Below are positions 52,602 through 60,473 of a DNA stretch of 64,000 bases, piece after piece. The translations under genes and the position numbers were made by a program. Origin of the DNA: Rhizorhabdus dicambivorans. GTDB taxonomy: Bacteria > Pseudomonadota > Alphaproteobacteria > Sphingomonadales > Sphingomonadaceae. The stretch spans positions 310,001-374,000 of the forward strand of contig NZ_CP023449.1 in assembly GCF_002355275.1 (NCBI RefSeq). The letters are read 5' to 3'. The notes beneath the pieces are model-generated. The model saw nothing but the letters and a program-made list of their open reading frames with translations. It made no database searches and was not told the DNA's origin. Numbering within the stretch: position 1 is the first letter of the stretch; each line of letters starts with the position of its first letter.

Positions 52602-53891
52602 TCAATCCAGTCTCGCCGCGACCGAGGCAGCATGGGCGGGCAGTCCCTCGGCGCGGGCCAGCGCGACGGCGGCGGGGCCGATCGCGGCGATCGCCTGCGC
52701 ATCGAGGGCGATGAAGCTGGTGCGCTTCATGAAATCGAGCACCGACAGGCCGGAGGCGAAGCGCGCCCGGCGCCCGGTCGGCAGCACATGGTTCGGCCCG
52801 GCGACATAATCGCCCACCGCCTCTGGCGCGTGGCGGCCGAGGAACACCGAGCCGGCATGGCGCACCCTGTCGAACAGCGCCTGCGGATCGGCGACCGCGA
52901 GTTCGAGATGCTCGGGCGCGAGCCGATCGGACAGGGCCGGCACCTCGTCGAGGCTGGCGACGGTGACGATCGCCCCGTTCGCCTCCCAGCTCGTCCGGGC
53001 GGTCGCCTCGGTCTGGAGGCGCGAAAGCTGCGCCTCGACCTCGGCGGCCACCTTGTCCGCGAAGCCGGCATCGTCGGTGAACAGGATCGACTGGCTGGTG
53101 GGATCATGCTCGGCCTGGCTGAGCAGGTCGGCGGCGATCCAGGCCGGATCATTGTCCCCATCGGCGACGACGACGATCTCGGACGGTCCCGCCACCATGT
53201 CGATCCCGACCACGCCGTAGAGCTGGCGCTTGGCCTCGGCGACCCACGCATTGCCGGGGCCGACGATCACGTCGACCTTGCCGATGCGATCGGTGCCATA
53301 AGCGAGCGCGGCGATCGCCTGCGCGCCGCCGATCCGCCACACCTCGTCCACGCCGGCCAGCGCGGCGGCGGCGAGCACCAGCGGATTGACCACGCCGTCG
53401 GGCGTCGGCGTCACCATCACCAGCCGGTCGACCCCGGCGACCTTGGCGGGAATCGCGTTCATCAGCACCGAGGAGGGATAGGCCGCCCGTCCGCCCGGCA
53501 CATAGAGGCCGGCAGCCTCGACCGCGCCCCAGCGCGCGCCCATGCGGACGCCGGCATCATCGGTGCGGGCGCTGTCGGCGGGGCGCTGCCCTGCATGATA
53601 GGCCTCGATCCGCCCGGCGGCGAGTTCGAGCGCGGCGCGCAGATCGGCATCGAGCGCGGCGAGCGCATCCTCACATTCGGCCTGCGGGATGCGCCAGCCT
53701 GACGCGTCCAGGTCGTGCCGGTCGAAGCGGCGCGTATAGTCGGCGAGCGCGGCGTCACCCCGCGCGCGGACCTCGGCGACGATCGCGGCGACGTCGCGCG
53801 ATACATCCGCATCGGCATCGCGCCGTCCATCGACCAGCGCGGTGAAGGCAGCGCCGAATCCGGGGTCGCGGCTGTCGAGCCTAAGCGGCAT
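52602..53891 (-). CDS. hisD: Histidinol dehydrogenase
   Basis: Zn enzyme that oxidises histidinol to histidine in two NAD-dependent steps. The 429-residue product has [20 protein letters not shown] near residue 119, [20 protein letters not shown] near residue 179, [28 protein letters not shown] near residue 226 and the metal/catalytic block [15 protein letters not shown] 53891 overlaps the end of hisG by 11 bases, so the two are coupled. Order hisG-hisD-nusB is typical for sphingomonads. Confidence 0.96.
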   Translation of the reverse strand: MPLRLDSRDPGFGAAFTALVDGRRDADADVSRDVAAIVAEVRARGDAALADYTRRFDRHDLDASGWRIPQAECEDALAALDADLRAALELAAGRIEAYHAGQRPADSARTDDAGVRMGARWGAVEAAGLYVPGGRAAYPSSVLMNAIPAKVAGVDRLVMVTPTPDGVVNPLVLAAAALAGVDEVWRIGGAQAIAALAYGTDRIGKVDVIVGPGNAWVAEAKRQLYGVVGIDMVAGPSEIVVVADGDNDPAWIAADLLSQAEHDPTSQSILFTDDAGFADKVAAEVEAQLSRLQTEATARTSWEANGAIVTVASLDEVPALSDRLAPEHLELAVADPQALFDRVRHAGSVFLGRHAPEAVGDYVAGPNHVLPTGRRARFASGLSVLDFMKRTSFIALDAQAIAAIGPAAVALARAEGLPAHAASVAARLD

Positions 53892-54558
53892 CGCGCCCCG
53901 CCCCCTTCGCCTCAACCGCGCGGCGGAAGCCCTCGACCAGCGGGCCGATATCGGTGGCGCGGGTCTTGAAGGCGGCGCGGTTGACGATCAGCCGCGACGA
54001 TATCTCGGCGATCGTCTCCACCTCGGCCAGCCCGTTGGCCTTCAGGGTGCTGCCGGTCGAGACGAGATCGACGATCCGGCTCGACAGGCCCAGCACCGGG
54101 GCGATCTCCATCGCGCCGTTGAGCTTGACGCACTCGGCCTGGACGCCCCGCGCCTCGAAATGGCGGCGGGTGATATTGGGATATTTGGTGGCGACGCGGA
54201 CATGGCTCCACTCGCGCGGATCATCGCCCTCGGCCATCGCCACCGGCTCGGCGACCGAGATGCGGCAATGGCCGATGTGGAGATCGACGGGCGCGTAGAG
54301 CTCCGAATAGTCGAACTCCATCAGCACGTCCGACCCGACGATACCGAGCTGCGCCGCGCCATGGGCGACGAAGGTGGCGACGTCGAAGGCACGCACCCGG
54401 ATCAGCCCGATATCGGGGCGGTTGGTGGCGAAGCGCAGCAGCCGGCTGTCCTCGTCGCGGAACGCGGCCTCGGGCTCGATGCCGATGGCGGCGAACAGCG
54501 GCAGCACTTCCTTCAGGATGCGCCCCTTCGGCACGGCGATGATGATCTGGTCGGTCAT
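53881..54558 (-). CDS. hisG: ATP phosphoribosyltransferase, short form
   Basis: First step of histidine synthesis. The 225-residue product is the short HisG_S form, lacking the C-terminal allosteric domain; such enzymes need HisZ as regulatory partner, and no hisZ is in this window. Motifs: [52 protein letters not shown] near residue 71, [14 protein letters not shown] near residue 121, and the PRPP-binding end [16 protein letters not shown] near residue 162. Heads the hisG-hisD-nusB group; 12 bases from the GDT1 gene. Confidence 0.94.
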   Translation of the reverse strand: MTDQIIIAVPKGRILKEVLPLFAAIGIEPEAAFRDEDSRLLRFATNRPDIGLIRVRAFDVATFVAHGAAQLGIVGSDVLMEFDYSELYAPVDLHIGHCRISVAEPVAMAEGDDPREWSHVRVATKYPNITRRHFEARGVQAECVKLNGAMEIAPVLGLSSRIVDLVSTGSTLKANGLAEVETIAEISSRLIVNRAAFKTRATDIGPLVEGFRRAVEAKGAGRDAA

Positions 54559-54570
54559 TGCGCGGGCGCC

Positions 54571-55140
54571 TTACCCCACCAATTCCCGAATCGCCAGTAT
54601 GCCGAGGATCGCGAAGATCGTGGCGGCGGCGATCCGCATCCAGCGGAGCGGCACGATACGGGTGATCCGGTCGCCGAGGAACACCGCCGGCACATTGGCG
54701 ATCATCATGCCCAGCGTGGTGCCGAGCGCCACCAACCCGACATCATGATAGCGCGCGCCGAGCGCGATCGTGGCGATCTGGGTCTTGTCGCCCATCTCCG
54801 CCATGAAGAAGGCGATGGCCGTGGTCAGGAAGACGCCGTAGCGCGCGGGCTTCGCACCATCCTCCTCCTCGTCGAGCTTGTCGGGCACCAGGGTCCACGC
54901 GGCCATGGCGAGAAAACCGAGCGCGACCGCAAGCCGGAAGCCGAAGCTGTCGAGCAGCCCCGCCACCGTCGATCCGGCGAGCGCCGCCAGCGCGTGGTTG
55001 ACGATGGTCGCGGCGAATATGCCCAGGATGATGGGGGTGGGCGCGCGGAAACGGCAGGCGAGGACGATCGCCAGCAGCATCGTCTTGTCGCCGATCTCGG
55101 CAAGGGCGACCAGCAGGGTCGAGGCGAGGATGATGTCCAT
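54571..55140 (-). CDS. GDT1/UPF0016 family manganese exporter
   Basis: A 189-residue membrane protein with six hydrophobic segments and the two family motifs E-x-G-D-K-T: ALAEIGDKTMLLA near residue 12 and FMAEMGDKTQIATI near residue 113, which form the cation path in this CaCA2 family (human TMEM165, bacterial MneA). Relatives export Mn2+ (or Ca2+) for H+. The Mn2+ riboswitch just upstream (55213-55323) supports an Mn exporter role. ATG 55140. The next gene downstream is hisG, 12 bases away. Confidence 0.9.
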   Translation of the reverse strand: MDIILASTLLVALAEIGDKTMLLAIVLACRFRAPTPIILGIFAATIVNHALAALAGSTVAGLLDSFGFRLAVALGFLAMAAWTLVPDKLDEEEDGAKPARYGVFLTTAIAFFMAEMGDKTQIATIALGARYHDVGLVALGTTLGMMIANVPAVFLGDRITRIVPLRWMRIAAATIFAILGILAIRELVG

Positions 55141-55212
55141 CAGTGATTCCAGGCCGGGCGGACGGTTCGACGGACGACACCACGCCCCCCGCCCGGCAGG
55201 CGAGGTCGCGGT

Positions 55213-55323
55213 GTCATCGGTCTTGCCAGGATTCTTTGGAACCCTGATCGCGCCATGGGCTCTCACCCAAGCATGTTGACGCGATTCCCACCCCGGAGGA
55301 CGGCCGGCTACTCCCCGGATGAC
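55213..55323 (-). promoter_or_regulatory. yybP-ykoY (Mn2+) riboswitch
   Basis: Read on the minus strand: P1 GTCATC (55323-55318), GGGGAGTAGCC (55316-55306), the mid-motif CGTCAACATGCTTGGG, an 8-bp hairpin CAGGGTTC-CAAA-GAATCCTG, GGCAAGACC (55227-55219), and the closing P1 strand GATGAC (55218-55213). GGGGAGUAGCC and the GUCAACAUGC/GCAAGACC pair are the conserved landmarks of this riboswitch class. The P1 3' strand overlaps GACACC (55215-55210), which can instead pair with GGTGTC further down, giving mutually exclusive structures. It controls the Mn exporter gene 73 bases away. Confidence 0.8.
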
Positions 55324-55368
55324 GGGGGTCGGGTAGGGGAGGCGATCGCCACCGTCAACATCATTGCC

Positions 55369-55387
55369 CCCTCCCGGCTAGGGAGGG
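55369..55387 (-). terminator. Hairpin after dps, possible terminator
   Basis: CCCTCCC (55369-55375) and GGGAGGG (55381-55387) form a perfect 7-bp stem with a 5-base loop, 9 bases beyond the dps stop on the minus strand. No T-run follows. It separates dps from the riboswitch. Confidence 0.4.
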
Positions 55388-55396
55388 AGAACGGAC

Positions 55397-55897
55397 TCAC
55401 CCGTTGCGCGCGGTCTCGAACAGGAACCAGGCACGCTGCTCGGCCTCGTCGGTCCAGTCGTCCAGGACGCCGCTCGTGGCATTGTCCTTGGCGTTGTCGA
55501 CGATCTCCTTGGCTTCGCGCAGCTTGGCGACGAGCGCGAGATTGTCGTCGCGCAGCTCCTTCAGCATGTCCTGGGCGCTGACGAACTCGGCATCATTGTC
55601 GCGAATCGTCTGACGGCGCGCGATATCACCGACCGAGCGGAGCGTGGTGTTGCCGGTCTTGCGCACCCGCTCGGCGATCACATCCGTCGTCGCCAGGATC
55701 TGCGCGGCCTGGTCGTCAAGCAGCAGGTGATAGTCGCGGAAGTGCGGGCCCGAGACGTGCCAGTGGAAGTTCTTGGTCTTGAAATAGAGCGCGAAGCTGT
55801 CGGCCAATATGCCGTTCAGCGCGTCGGCGACGCTCATCGCGCTGTTGCTGGACAGGTCTGTGGGTGTGGCCAGCGCGGGCTTTGGTTTCTTCGCCAT
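55397..55897 (-). CDS. dps: Dps-family DNA-binding ferritin-like protein
   Basis: Forms a 12-mer that oxidises Fe2+ with hydrogen peroxide and protects DNA. The 166-residue product has the ferroxidase residues in FALYFKTKNFHWHVSGPHF near residue 34 (His of NFHWH), HLLLDDQAAQILATTDVIAE near residue 57 (Asp and Glu), and the Lys-rich N-terminal tail MAKKPKPALATP that may contact DNA. ATG 55897 has GGGAGAAT upstream. Single gene; the 218-base gap to rpmG (55898-56115) shows no further gene. Confidence 0.92.
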   Translation of the reverse strand: MAKKPKPALATPTDLSSNSAMSVADALNGILADSFALYFKTKNFHWHVSGPHFRDYHLLLDDQAAQILATTDVIAERVRKTGNTTLRSVGDIARRQTIRDNDAEFVSAQDMLKELRDDNLALVAKLREAKEIVDNAKDNATSGVLDDWTDEAEQRAWFLFETARNG

Positions 55898-56115
55898 CGA
55901 GGATTCTCCCTTGTCGATTCGGCTCTCCAACGACCAATGTGGCAAAAGGTGGCGCCGGGGTCGCCTGATTTGTCTCGGTCTTACAGATCGATGTTTTCGA
56001 TCAACTCCGTGGCGACCCGACTTGACTCGGGGCCGCTTCCGCCATTAAGGGCCGCATCCGAACAGCGGCGCGCCGACGCCGCTTTATTTTTTGATATCGA
56101 TAAGGGTTTCGGGTC

Positions 56116-56283
56116 ATGGCCAAGCCGACCACCGTCAAGATCAAGCTCGTGAGCACCGCTGACACCGGCTTCTTCTACGTCACCAAGAAGAATCCGCGCA
56201 CCCAGACCGAGAAGCTGAGCTTCCGCAAGTACGACCCGGTCGTGCGCAAGCATGTCGACTTCAAGGAAGCCAAGATCAAGTAA
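56116..56283 (+). CDS. rpmG: 50S ribosomal protein L33
   Basis: A 55-residue ribosomal protein, [20 protein letters not shown] then YVTKKNPRT and ending FKEAKIK, the alphaproteobacterial L33 without the zinc Cys pairs. It is a structural protein near the E site of the 50S subunit. ATG 56116, TAA 56281-56283; too short for many gene callers. A Rho-independent terminator follows. Confidence 0.95.
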   Translation: MAKPTTVKIKLVSTADTGFFYVTKKNPRTQTEKLSFRKYDPVVRKHVDFKEAKIK

Positions 56284-56326
56284 GTTGGCGCGGGCCACAA
56301 GGTCCGCCCGCTTGCCTGAAGGCCCA

Positions 56327-56360
56327 GCGCCCGCCCGTCAAACGGCGGGCGTTTGCGTTT
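56327..56360 (+). terminator. Rho-independent terminator of rpmG
   Basis: CGCCCGCC (56328-56335) pairs with GGCGGGCG (56344-56351) around CGTCAAAC, followed by TTTGCGTTT. It begins 44 bases after the rpmG stop. Confidence 0.75.
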
Positions 56361-56367
56361 GAGTGCG

Positions 56368-56527
56368 AAAGATCCTCCCTATGCGCAGCATGGGGAGGGG
56401 GACCGCGGCGCAGCCGTGGTGGAGGGGTTTCCCGATGGGGTCTGGCGGTGCCGGGAGGTTGAACACCCCTCCACCATTCGCTACGCGAACGGTCCCCCTC
56501 CCCGCGCTACGCGCAGGGAGGATCTTT
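56368..56527. repeat. About 160-bp inverted repeat in a convergent gap (copy 2)
   Basis: AAAGATCCTCCCT (56368) mirrors AGGGAGGATCTTT (ending 56527), GGGGAGGGGGACCG mirrors CGGTCCCCCTCCCC, and GTGGAGGGG mirrors CCCCTCCAC. Shares arms with 7091-7256 but has a different centre. It runs up to the stop codon of the DivK-like gene. Confidence 0.88.
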
Positions 56528-56922
56528 CAGCCTGCTCTTTTAAACCCGCCGCCCAGCGGCCCGGCCAGCCCCTCGACCGCCGATACGAATCGCGCGACCG
56601 AGATCGGCTTCGACACATAGGCGTCGGCCCCGGCCTGGCGCACCCGGCCCTCGTCGCCCTTGCCGGCATAGGCGGTCACCGCCATCACCGGGATCGCATC
56701 GAGCAGCGGATCGCCCTTCATCATCCGGATCAGCTCGACCCCGCTGATGTGCGGCAGCTGGATGTCCATGATCACGAGCTGGGGGATGAAGGCCCGTATC
56801 GCGTCGAGCGCCTCGCGCGCGTCGCGGATGGTGCGCACCTCGGCGCCATGCGCTTCCAACAGGTCGCGGAAGAGCCGGAGGTTCAGCTCATTATCCTCGA
56901 CAATCAGGACTTTTTTCGCCAC
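56527..56922 (-). CDS. divK: Single-domain response regulator (DivK-like)
   Basis: A 131-residue receiver domain with no output domain. Phosphorylation site Asp in LVIMDIQLPHISGVELIRMM near residue 53, acid pocket in IVEDNELN near residue 9, Thr/Ser in VMAVTAYAG near residue 83 and Lys in DAYVSKPISVARF near residue 105. In Caulobacter DivK controls the CtrA pathway and cell polarity. The DUF3572 gene next door, divergent here, is a frequent companion of divK. The start codon is GTG 56922 with an AGGTGG ribosome site. Confidence 0.88.
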   Translation of the reverse strand: MAKKVLIVEDNELNLRLFRDLLEAHGAEVRTIRDAREALDAIRAFIPQLVIMDIQLPHISGVELIRMMKGDPLLDAIPVMAVTAYAGKGDEGRVRQAGADAYVSKPISVARFVSAVEGLAGPLGGGFKRAG

Positions 56923-56957
56923 GGCTACACCACCTAAACGAGCTTCGAGCGTAAGTC

Positions 56958-57269
56958 ATGCCCCCCGGCGAATCCAACCCCGCGAATCTACGGGGCGTTC
57001 AGCAAGAATCCAGCATCGTCACGGGGCTCACCGCCCTGGCGTGGACGCTTGCCGATCCGGCGCGGGCGCAGCGCCTGCTCGACCTCACCGGGCTGACGCC
57101 CGAGGCGCTGCGCGCCGGGGCGGGCGACGCTTCGGTCCTTGCCGCGCTGCTCGATTTCCTTGCCGGCCATGAGCCCGACCTGATCGCCTGCGCCGAGGCG
57201 ATCGGCCTGGCCCCCACCGAACTGGTCCGCGCCCGGGACGTGCTTCAGCCGGACAGAGGGGCCGCATGA
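56958..57269 (+). CDS. DUF3572 family protein
   Basis: A 103-residue, leucine/alanine-rich helical protein: VTGLTALAWTLADPARAQRL, LDLTGLTPEALRAGAGD, FLAGHEPDLIACAEAIGLAP. It belongs to DUF3572, an alphaproteobacterial family of unknown function commonly found beside divK. ATG 56958; the stop overlaps the next gene's start by four bases (57266-57269), so it is translated with the HAD hydrolase. Confidence 0.88.
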   Translation: MPPGESNPANLRGVQQESSIVTGLTALAWTLADPARAQRLLDLTGLTPEALRAGAGDASVLAALLDFLAGHEPDLIACAEAIGLAPTELVRARDVLQPDRGAA

Positions 57270-57883
57270 GCCGCCCGCTGCTGATCACCGATTGCGACGA
57301 GGTGCTGCTCCACATGGTGGGGCCGTTCGGCGCCTGGCTGGACGAGGCCCACGACATCGACTTCGCGATGGACAAGCCCGAGTTCGTCAATGCGTTGACC
57401 CGCCGTGCCGACAGCAGCATCGTCGAGGCCGAGCATATCTGGCCGCTGCTCGATGCCTTCTTCACCACCGAGATGCATCGCCAGACGCTGGTTCCCCATG
57501 CACGCCAGGCGCTGGCGACGATCGCCGAGCTGGCCGACATCGTCGTGCTCACCAACCTGACCGACCAGTTCCACGGGTCGCGCGTCGCCCAGCTCGACGC
57601 GGTCGGCATCCGCCACGCGGTCCAGTGCAACCAGGGCGGCAAGGGTCAGCCGGTCGCCGACCTCGTCGCGCGATACCAGCCCAGCGTCACCGTGTTCGTG
57701 GACGATCTGGAGCATCACCATGCCTCGGTCGCCCGCCACGCGCCCGATGTGTGGCGGGTCCATATGGTCGCGGAACCCAGGGTGGCGCGGCATCGCGCGC
57801 CGGCCGAACATGCCCATGTCCGCATCGACGACTGGGCAGAGGCACTGCCCTGGATCGTCGCCCGATTCGCCGGGGCTGCTTGA
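57266..57883 (+). CDS. HAD superfamily hydrolase
   Basis: A 205-residue HAD-like protein. Motif I is LLITDCDEVLLHM (Asp9, Asp11; third position deviates from the usual D-x-D-x-T/V), motif II is VVLTNLTDQF near residue 93, and motif III/IV is VTVFVDDLEHHHASV near residue 148, with two Asp. A small helical cap lies between motifs I and II. The substrate is not evident. Coupled to the DUF3572 gene upstream and followed by a RidA gene after 31 bases, probably one operon 56958-60239. Confidence 0.82.
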   Translation: MSRPLLITDCDEVLLHMVGPFGAWLDEAHDIDFAMDKPEFVNALTRRADSSIVEAEHIWPLLDAFFTTEMHRQTLVPHARQALATIAELADIVVLTNLTDQFHGSRVAQLDAVGIRHAVQCNQGGKGQPVADLVARYQPSVTVFVDDLEHHHASVARHAPDVWRVHMVAEPRVARHRAPAEHAHVRIDDWAEALPWIVARFAGAA

Positions 57884-57914
57884 CGCTGCCCCGGCACTAC
57901 AGGAAAGAGACTTC

Positions 57915-58382
57915 ATGAGCATCGAAGCGCGTCTCGCCGAACTTGGAATCACCCTGCCGGCCCCGGCCGCCCCGGTCGCGGCCTATGTTCCCGCGGTCGA
58001 GGCCAATGGGCTGCTCCATATCTCGGGCCAGCTGCCGTTCCGCGAGGACGGTTCGCTGATCACCGGCCGGCTGGGCCAGGATGTCGACGTCGCGGCCGGA
58101 GCCGAAGCCGCGAAGCGCTGCGGCGTGATGCTGATCGCGCAGATGAAGGCGGCGCTGGGCGGCGATCTCGATCGGGTCGAGCGGATCGTCAAGCTCGGCG
58201 CCTTCATCTCGTCGACCCCCGACTTCACCGACCAGCCCAAGGTCGCCAACGGCGCGTCGGAGCTGATGCAGGCGGTGTTCGGCGATGCCGGGCGCCACGC
58301 CCGCAGCGCGGTGGGGGTGCCGGTGCTGCCGCTGGGCGCCGCCGTGGAGATCGACGCCATTGTCGCTGTTCGGCCTCTTTGA
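57915..58382 (+). CDS. RidA/YjgF/Rid family protein
   Basis: A 155-residue Rid-type protein of the longer (YjgF-like, XRE/Rid2+) subgroup, beginning MSIEARLAELGITLPAPAAP, with GLLHISGQLPFREDGSLITG near residue 34 and GRHARSAVGVPVLPLGAAVEIDAI near residue 126. The catalytic Arg of RidA, normally in R-x-x-v-x-v-x-x-L-P, corresponds to R in ARSAVGVPVLP. RidA enzymes deaminate reactive enamines and imines. Its stop lies inside the next gene's start region (overlap 23 bases). Confidence 0.85.
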   Translation: MSIEARLAELGITLPAPAAPVAAYVPAVEANGLLHISGQLPFREDGSLITGRLGQDVDVAAGAEAAKRCGVMLIAQMKAALGGDLDRVERIVKLGAFISSTPDFTDQPKVANGASELMQAVFGDAGRHARSAVGVPVLPLGAAVEIDAIVAVRPL

Positions 58383-59121
58383 CCGCTGGCGCTTCCCGGT
58401 ACCCGACGCCCGGCGCGTCGGGTTCCTGACCCGTACCCCTTTCGCGAACAAGGGCCTTCACGGCGCCCGTCATGTCGAGAACAGCCGCGCCGCGATCGAG
58501 GCGGCGGTGTCGATGGGCTATGGCGTCAAGATCGACGTCCAGTTCAGCCTCGACGGCCATGCCTATGCGATCGCCGACCCGACGATCGAGCGGCTGACCG
58601 ACCAGCAGGGGCAGGTCCGCCACCTCACCAGCAAGCTGCTGGCCGAGATCAGGTTGCGAGGCAGCGAGGAGACCATTCCCCCGCTCAAGGAACTGCTCGG
58701 CATCGTCGCCGGCCGCGCGCCGGTGCTGGTCGAGCTCAGGACGATCGAGGGGCATGTCTCGCAGCTGTGCGTCGCGGTGCGCCATGCGATCGAAAGCTAT
58801 CGCGGCGAGGCGGCGGTGATGTCGCTCCATCCCGAAGTGCCGCGCTGGTTCGCCTCGCACGGCAGCCGCATCGCACGCGGGTTGATGCTGTCCGATAACA
58901 GCGCCTATGCGAAGGAAGCGGGCAATGAGCGGGTCAAGACGCTCTGGCGCGCCCAGCCCGAATTCCTGGCGATCGACATCAACGACCTGCCCGATCGCTT
59001 CGCCCAGCGCCAGCGCAGGCGCGGCATTCCCATCCTGGCCTGGACCGTGACCTCGGCCGAGCAACAGGCGATCGCCGCCGACTGCGCCGACCAGATCATC
59101 TTCGAGGCGCCCGGATGGTGA
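58360..59121 (+). CDS. Glycerophosphodiesterase-like protein with degenerate active site
   Basis: A 253-residue GDPD-fold protein: ANKGLHGARHVENSRAAIEA (residues 29-48), VKIDVQFSLDGHAYAIADPT (56-75), then the barrel through ILVELRTIEGHVSQ-like strands and FLAIDINDLPDR, PILAWTVTSAEQQ. In active family members the first block reads HRG, the second E-x-D, and the third HD; here these are N30-K31, K57-I-D59 and A72-D73, so the catalytic His pair and the metal-binding Glu are missing. Start is TTG 58360 inside the ridA end with GGAGA upstream; no ATG or GTG fits. Likely non-catalytic, function unknown. Confidence 0.8.
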   Translation: MSLFGLFDRWRFPVPDARRVGFLTRTPFANKGLHGARHVENSRAAIEAAVSMGYGVKIDVQFSLDGHAYAIADPTIERLTDQQGQVRHLTSKLLAEIRLRGSEETIPPLKELLGIVAGRAPVLVELRTIEGHVSQLCVAVRHAIESYRGEAAVMSLHPEVPRWFASHGSRIARGLMLSDNSAYAKEAGNERVKTLWRAQPEFLAIDINDLPDRFAQRQRRRGIPILAWTVTSAEQQAIAADCADQIIFEAPGW

Positions 59122-60239
59122 CCGCCCGGACGGCGGAGGGGGTTGCCAGTTTCAGCAAAGAGGATTGGGACGCCTGCGCGGGTGATGCCAATCCCTTCGT
59201 CTCCTGGGACTTCCTTTCCGCGCTGGAGGAATCGGGCAGCGCCACCGCGCGGACCGGCTGGCAGCCGGTGCCGATCGCGATCGACGGGGCGGACGGGCGC
59301 CCGGCCGCGATCCTGCCGGCCTATGCCAAGAGCCACAGCCAGGGCGAATATGTGTTCGACCATGGCTGGGCCGACGCCTGGCATCGCGCGGGCGGCCAAT
59401 ATTATCCCAAGCTCCAGATCGCGGTGCCGTTCAGCCCGGTGCCGGGCCCCCGGCTGCTGCTGCGCGACCCGGCACTGGCGCCGGCGCTGATCGCCGCGGC
59501 CGAGGCGCTGACGGTCGAGAACGACCTGTCCTCGGCGCACGCCACCTTCGTCGAGCCGGAGCAGATTCCGCTGTTCGAGGCGGCCGACTGGCTGATCCGC
59601 ACCGATCGCCAGTTCCACTGGGCCAATCGCGGCTATGCGAGCTTCGACGATTTCCTGGGCGCTCTCGCCTCGCGCAAGCGCAAGGCGATCCGCAAGGAGC
59701 GCGCGGCGGCGGTCGCGGGGCTGGAGATCGTCCGGCTGACCGGCACCGCGATCGAGGAGCGGCACTGGGACGCCTTCTGGCATTTCTACCAGGACACCGG
59801 ATCGCGCAAATGGGGCCGGCCCTATCTGACCCGCGCCTTCTTCTCGCTGCTGGGGCAGCGGATGGCGGACAAGGTGGTGCTGGTCCTGGCGCTGCGGGAG
59901 GGGACACCGATCGCCGGCGCGCTCAACCTGATTGGGGCGGACACGCTCTATGGCCGCTATTGGGGCTGTACCGAGGAAGTCCCCTTCCTCCATTTCGAGC
60001 TCTGCTATTATCAGGCGATCGATATCGCGATCGAACGCGGCCTGGCGCGGGTCGAGGCGGGCGCGCAGGGCGAGCACAAGCTGGCGCGCGGCTATGAGCC
60101 GGTGGCGACCTGGTCGGCGCACTTCATCCCCCATCCGGGCTTCCGCCGCGCGGTGGCCGACTATCTGGAGCAGGAACGCCGCGCCATCGCCGCGAATATC
60201 GAGGGATTGGGCGAATATACGCCGTTTAGAAAGGTTTGA
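59115..60239 (+). CDS. DUF482/peptidogalycan-biosynthesis-type GNAT protein
   Basis: A 374-residue protein of the FemAB/GNAT-like group once called peptidogalycan biosynthesis protein. Conserved parts: NPFVSWDFLSALEESGSA near residue 26, PAYAKSHSQGEYVFDHGWAD near residue 67, RKRKAIRKERAAAVAGLEI near residue 188, RYWGCTEEVPFLHFELCYYQ near residue 286 and ARVEAGAQGEHKLARGYEP near residue 313. It probably transfers an acyl or aminoacyl group, substrate unknown. It overlaps the GDPD-like gene by seven bases and ends the operon that starts at 56958. Confidence 0.86.
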   Translation: MVTARTAEGVASFSKEDWDACAGDANPFVSWDFLSALEESGSATARTGWQPVPIAIDGADGRPAAILPAYAKSHSQGEYVFDHGWADAWHRAGGQYYPKLQIAVPFSPVPGPRLLLRDPALAPALIAAAEALTVENDLSSAHATFVEPEQIPLFEAADWLIRTDRQFHWANRGYASFDDFLGALASRKRKAIRKERAAAVAGLEIVRLTGTAIEERHWDAFWHFYQDTGSRKWGRPYLTRAFFSLLGQRMADKVVLVLALREGTPIAGALNLIGADTLYGRYWGCTEEVPFLHFELCYYQAIDIAIERGLARVEAGAQGEHKLARGYEPVATWSAHFIPHPGFRRAVADYLEQERRAIAANIEGLGEYTPFRKV

Positions 60240-60246
60240 GGTCTTT

Positions 60247-60331
60247 TGCTTGCGCCCTCAGGCGCCGGGCGCGAGCCATCCGGCTCGCTTGGCTTTCCTC
60301 GCAATAAGCTCGGACGCGCTTTTCGCGCTTG
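60247..60331 (-). repeat. Multi-hairpin modular element, copy B1 (reverse orientation)
   Basis: Read on the minus strand it has a GCGC-GAAAA-GCGC stem, then GTCCGAGCTTATTGCGAGGA, GCCAAG, a CGAGCC-GGAT-GGCTCG stem and GCGCCCGGCG-CCTGAGG. Its end block lies 8 bases from the DUF482 stop codon. It faces copy B2 head to head across 40 bases that hold a direct-strand A/T-richer stretch. Confidence 0.75.
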
Positions 60332-60371
60332 CCTCTTCGAGCCTCTCTTATTTCTACGATAAGATCATCGT

Positions 60372-60473
60372 CGGAGCCCGCAGGGCTCCGCAAGGCCAAA
60401 GGCCGTCCGAGCTTATGCGAGGAAAGCCAAGCAGCGCGGATGCGCTGCGCCCGGCGCTTGAGGGCCAATCAAA
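60372..60473 (+). repeat. Multi-hairpin modular element, copy B2
   Basis: CGGAGCCCGCAGGGCTCCG hairpin, CAAGGCCAAAGGCC stem, GTCCGAGCTTATGCGAGGA, AAGCCAAG, CAGCGC-GGAT-GCGCTG stem and GCGCCCGGCGCTTGAGGGCC, ending next to the Sel1-gene stop codon at 60474. B1 and B2 together fill the convergent gap 60240-60473. Confidence 0.8.

Noticed and set aside
55324-55368. A further riboswitch or gene between dps and the Mn riboswitch
   Set aside because: This stretch only holds part of a repeat-like sequence; the riboswitch landmarks all lie within 55213-55323.
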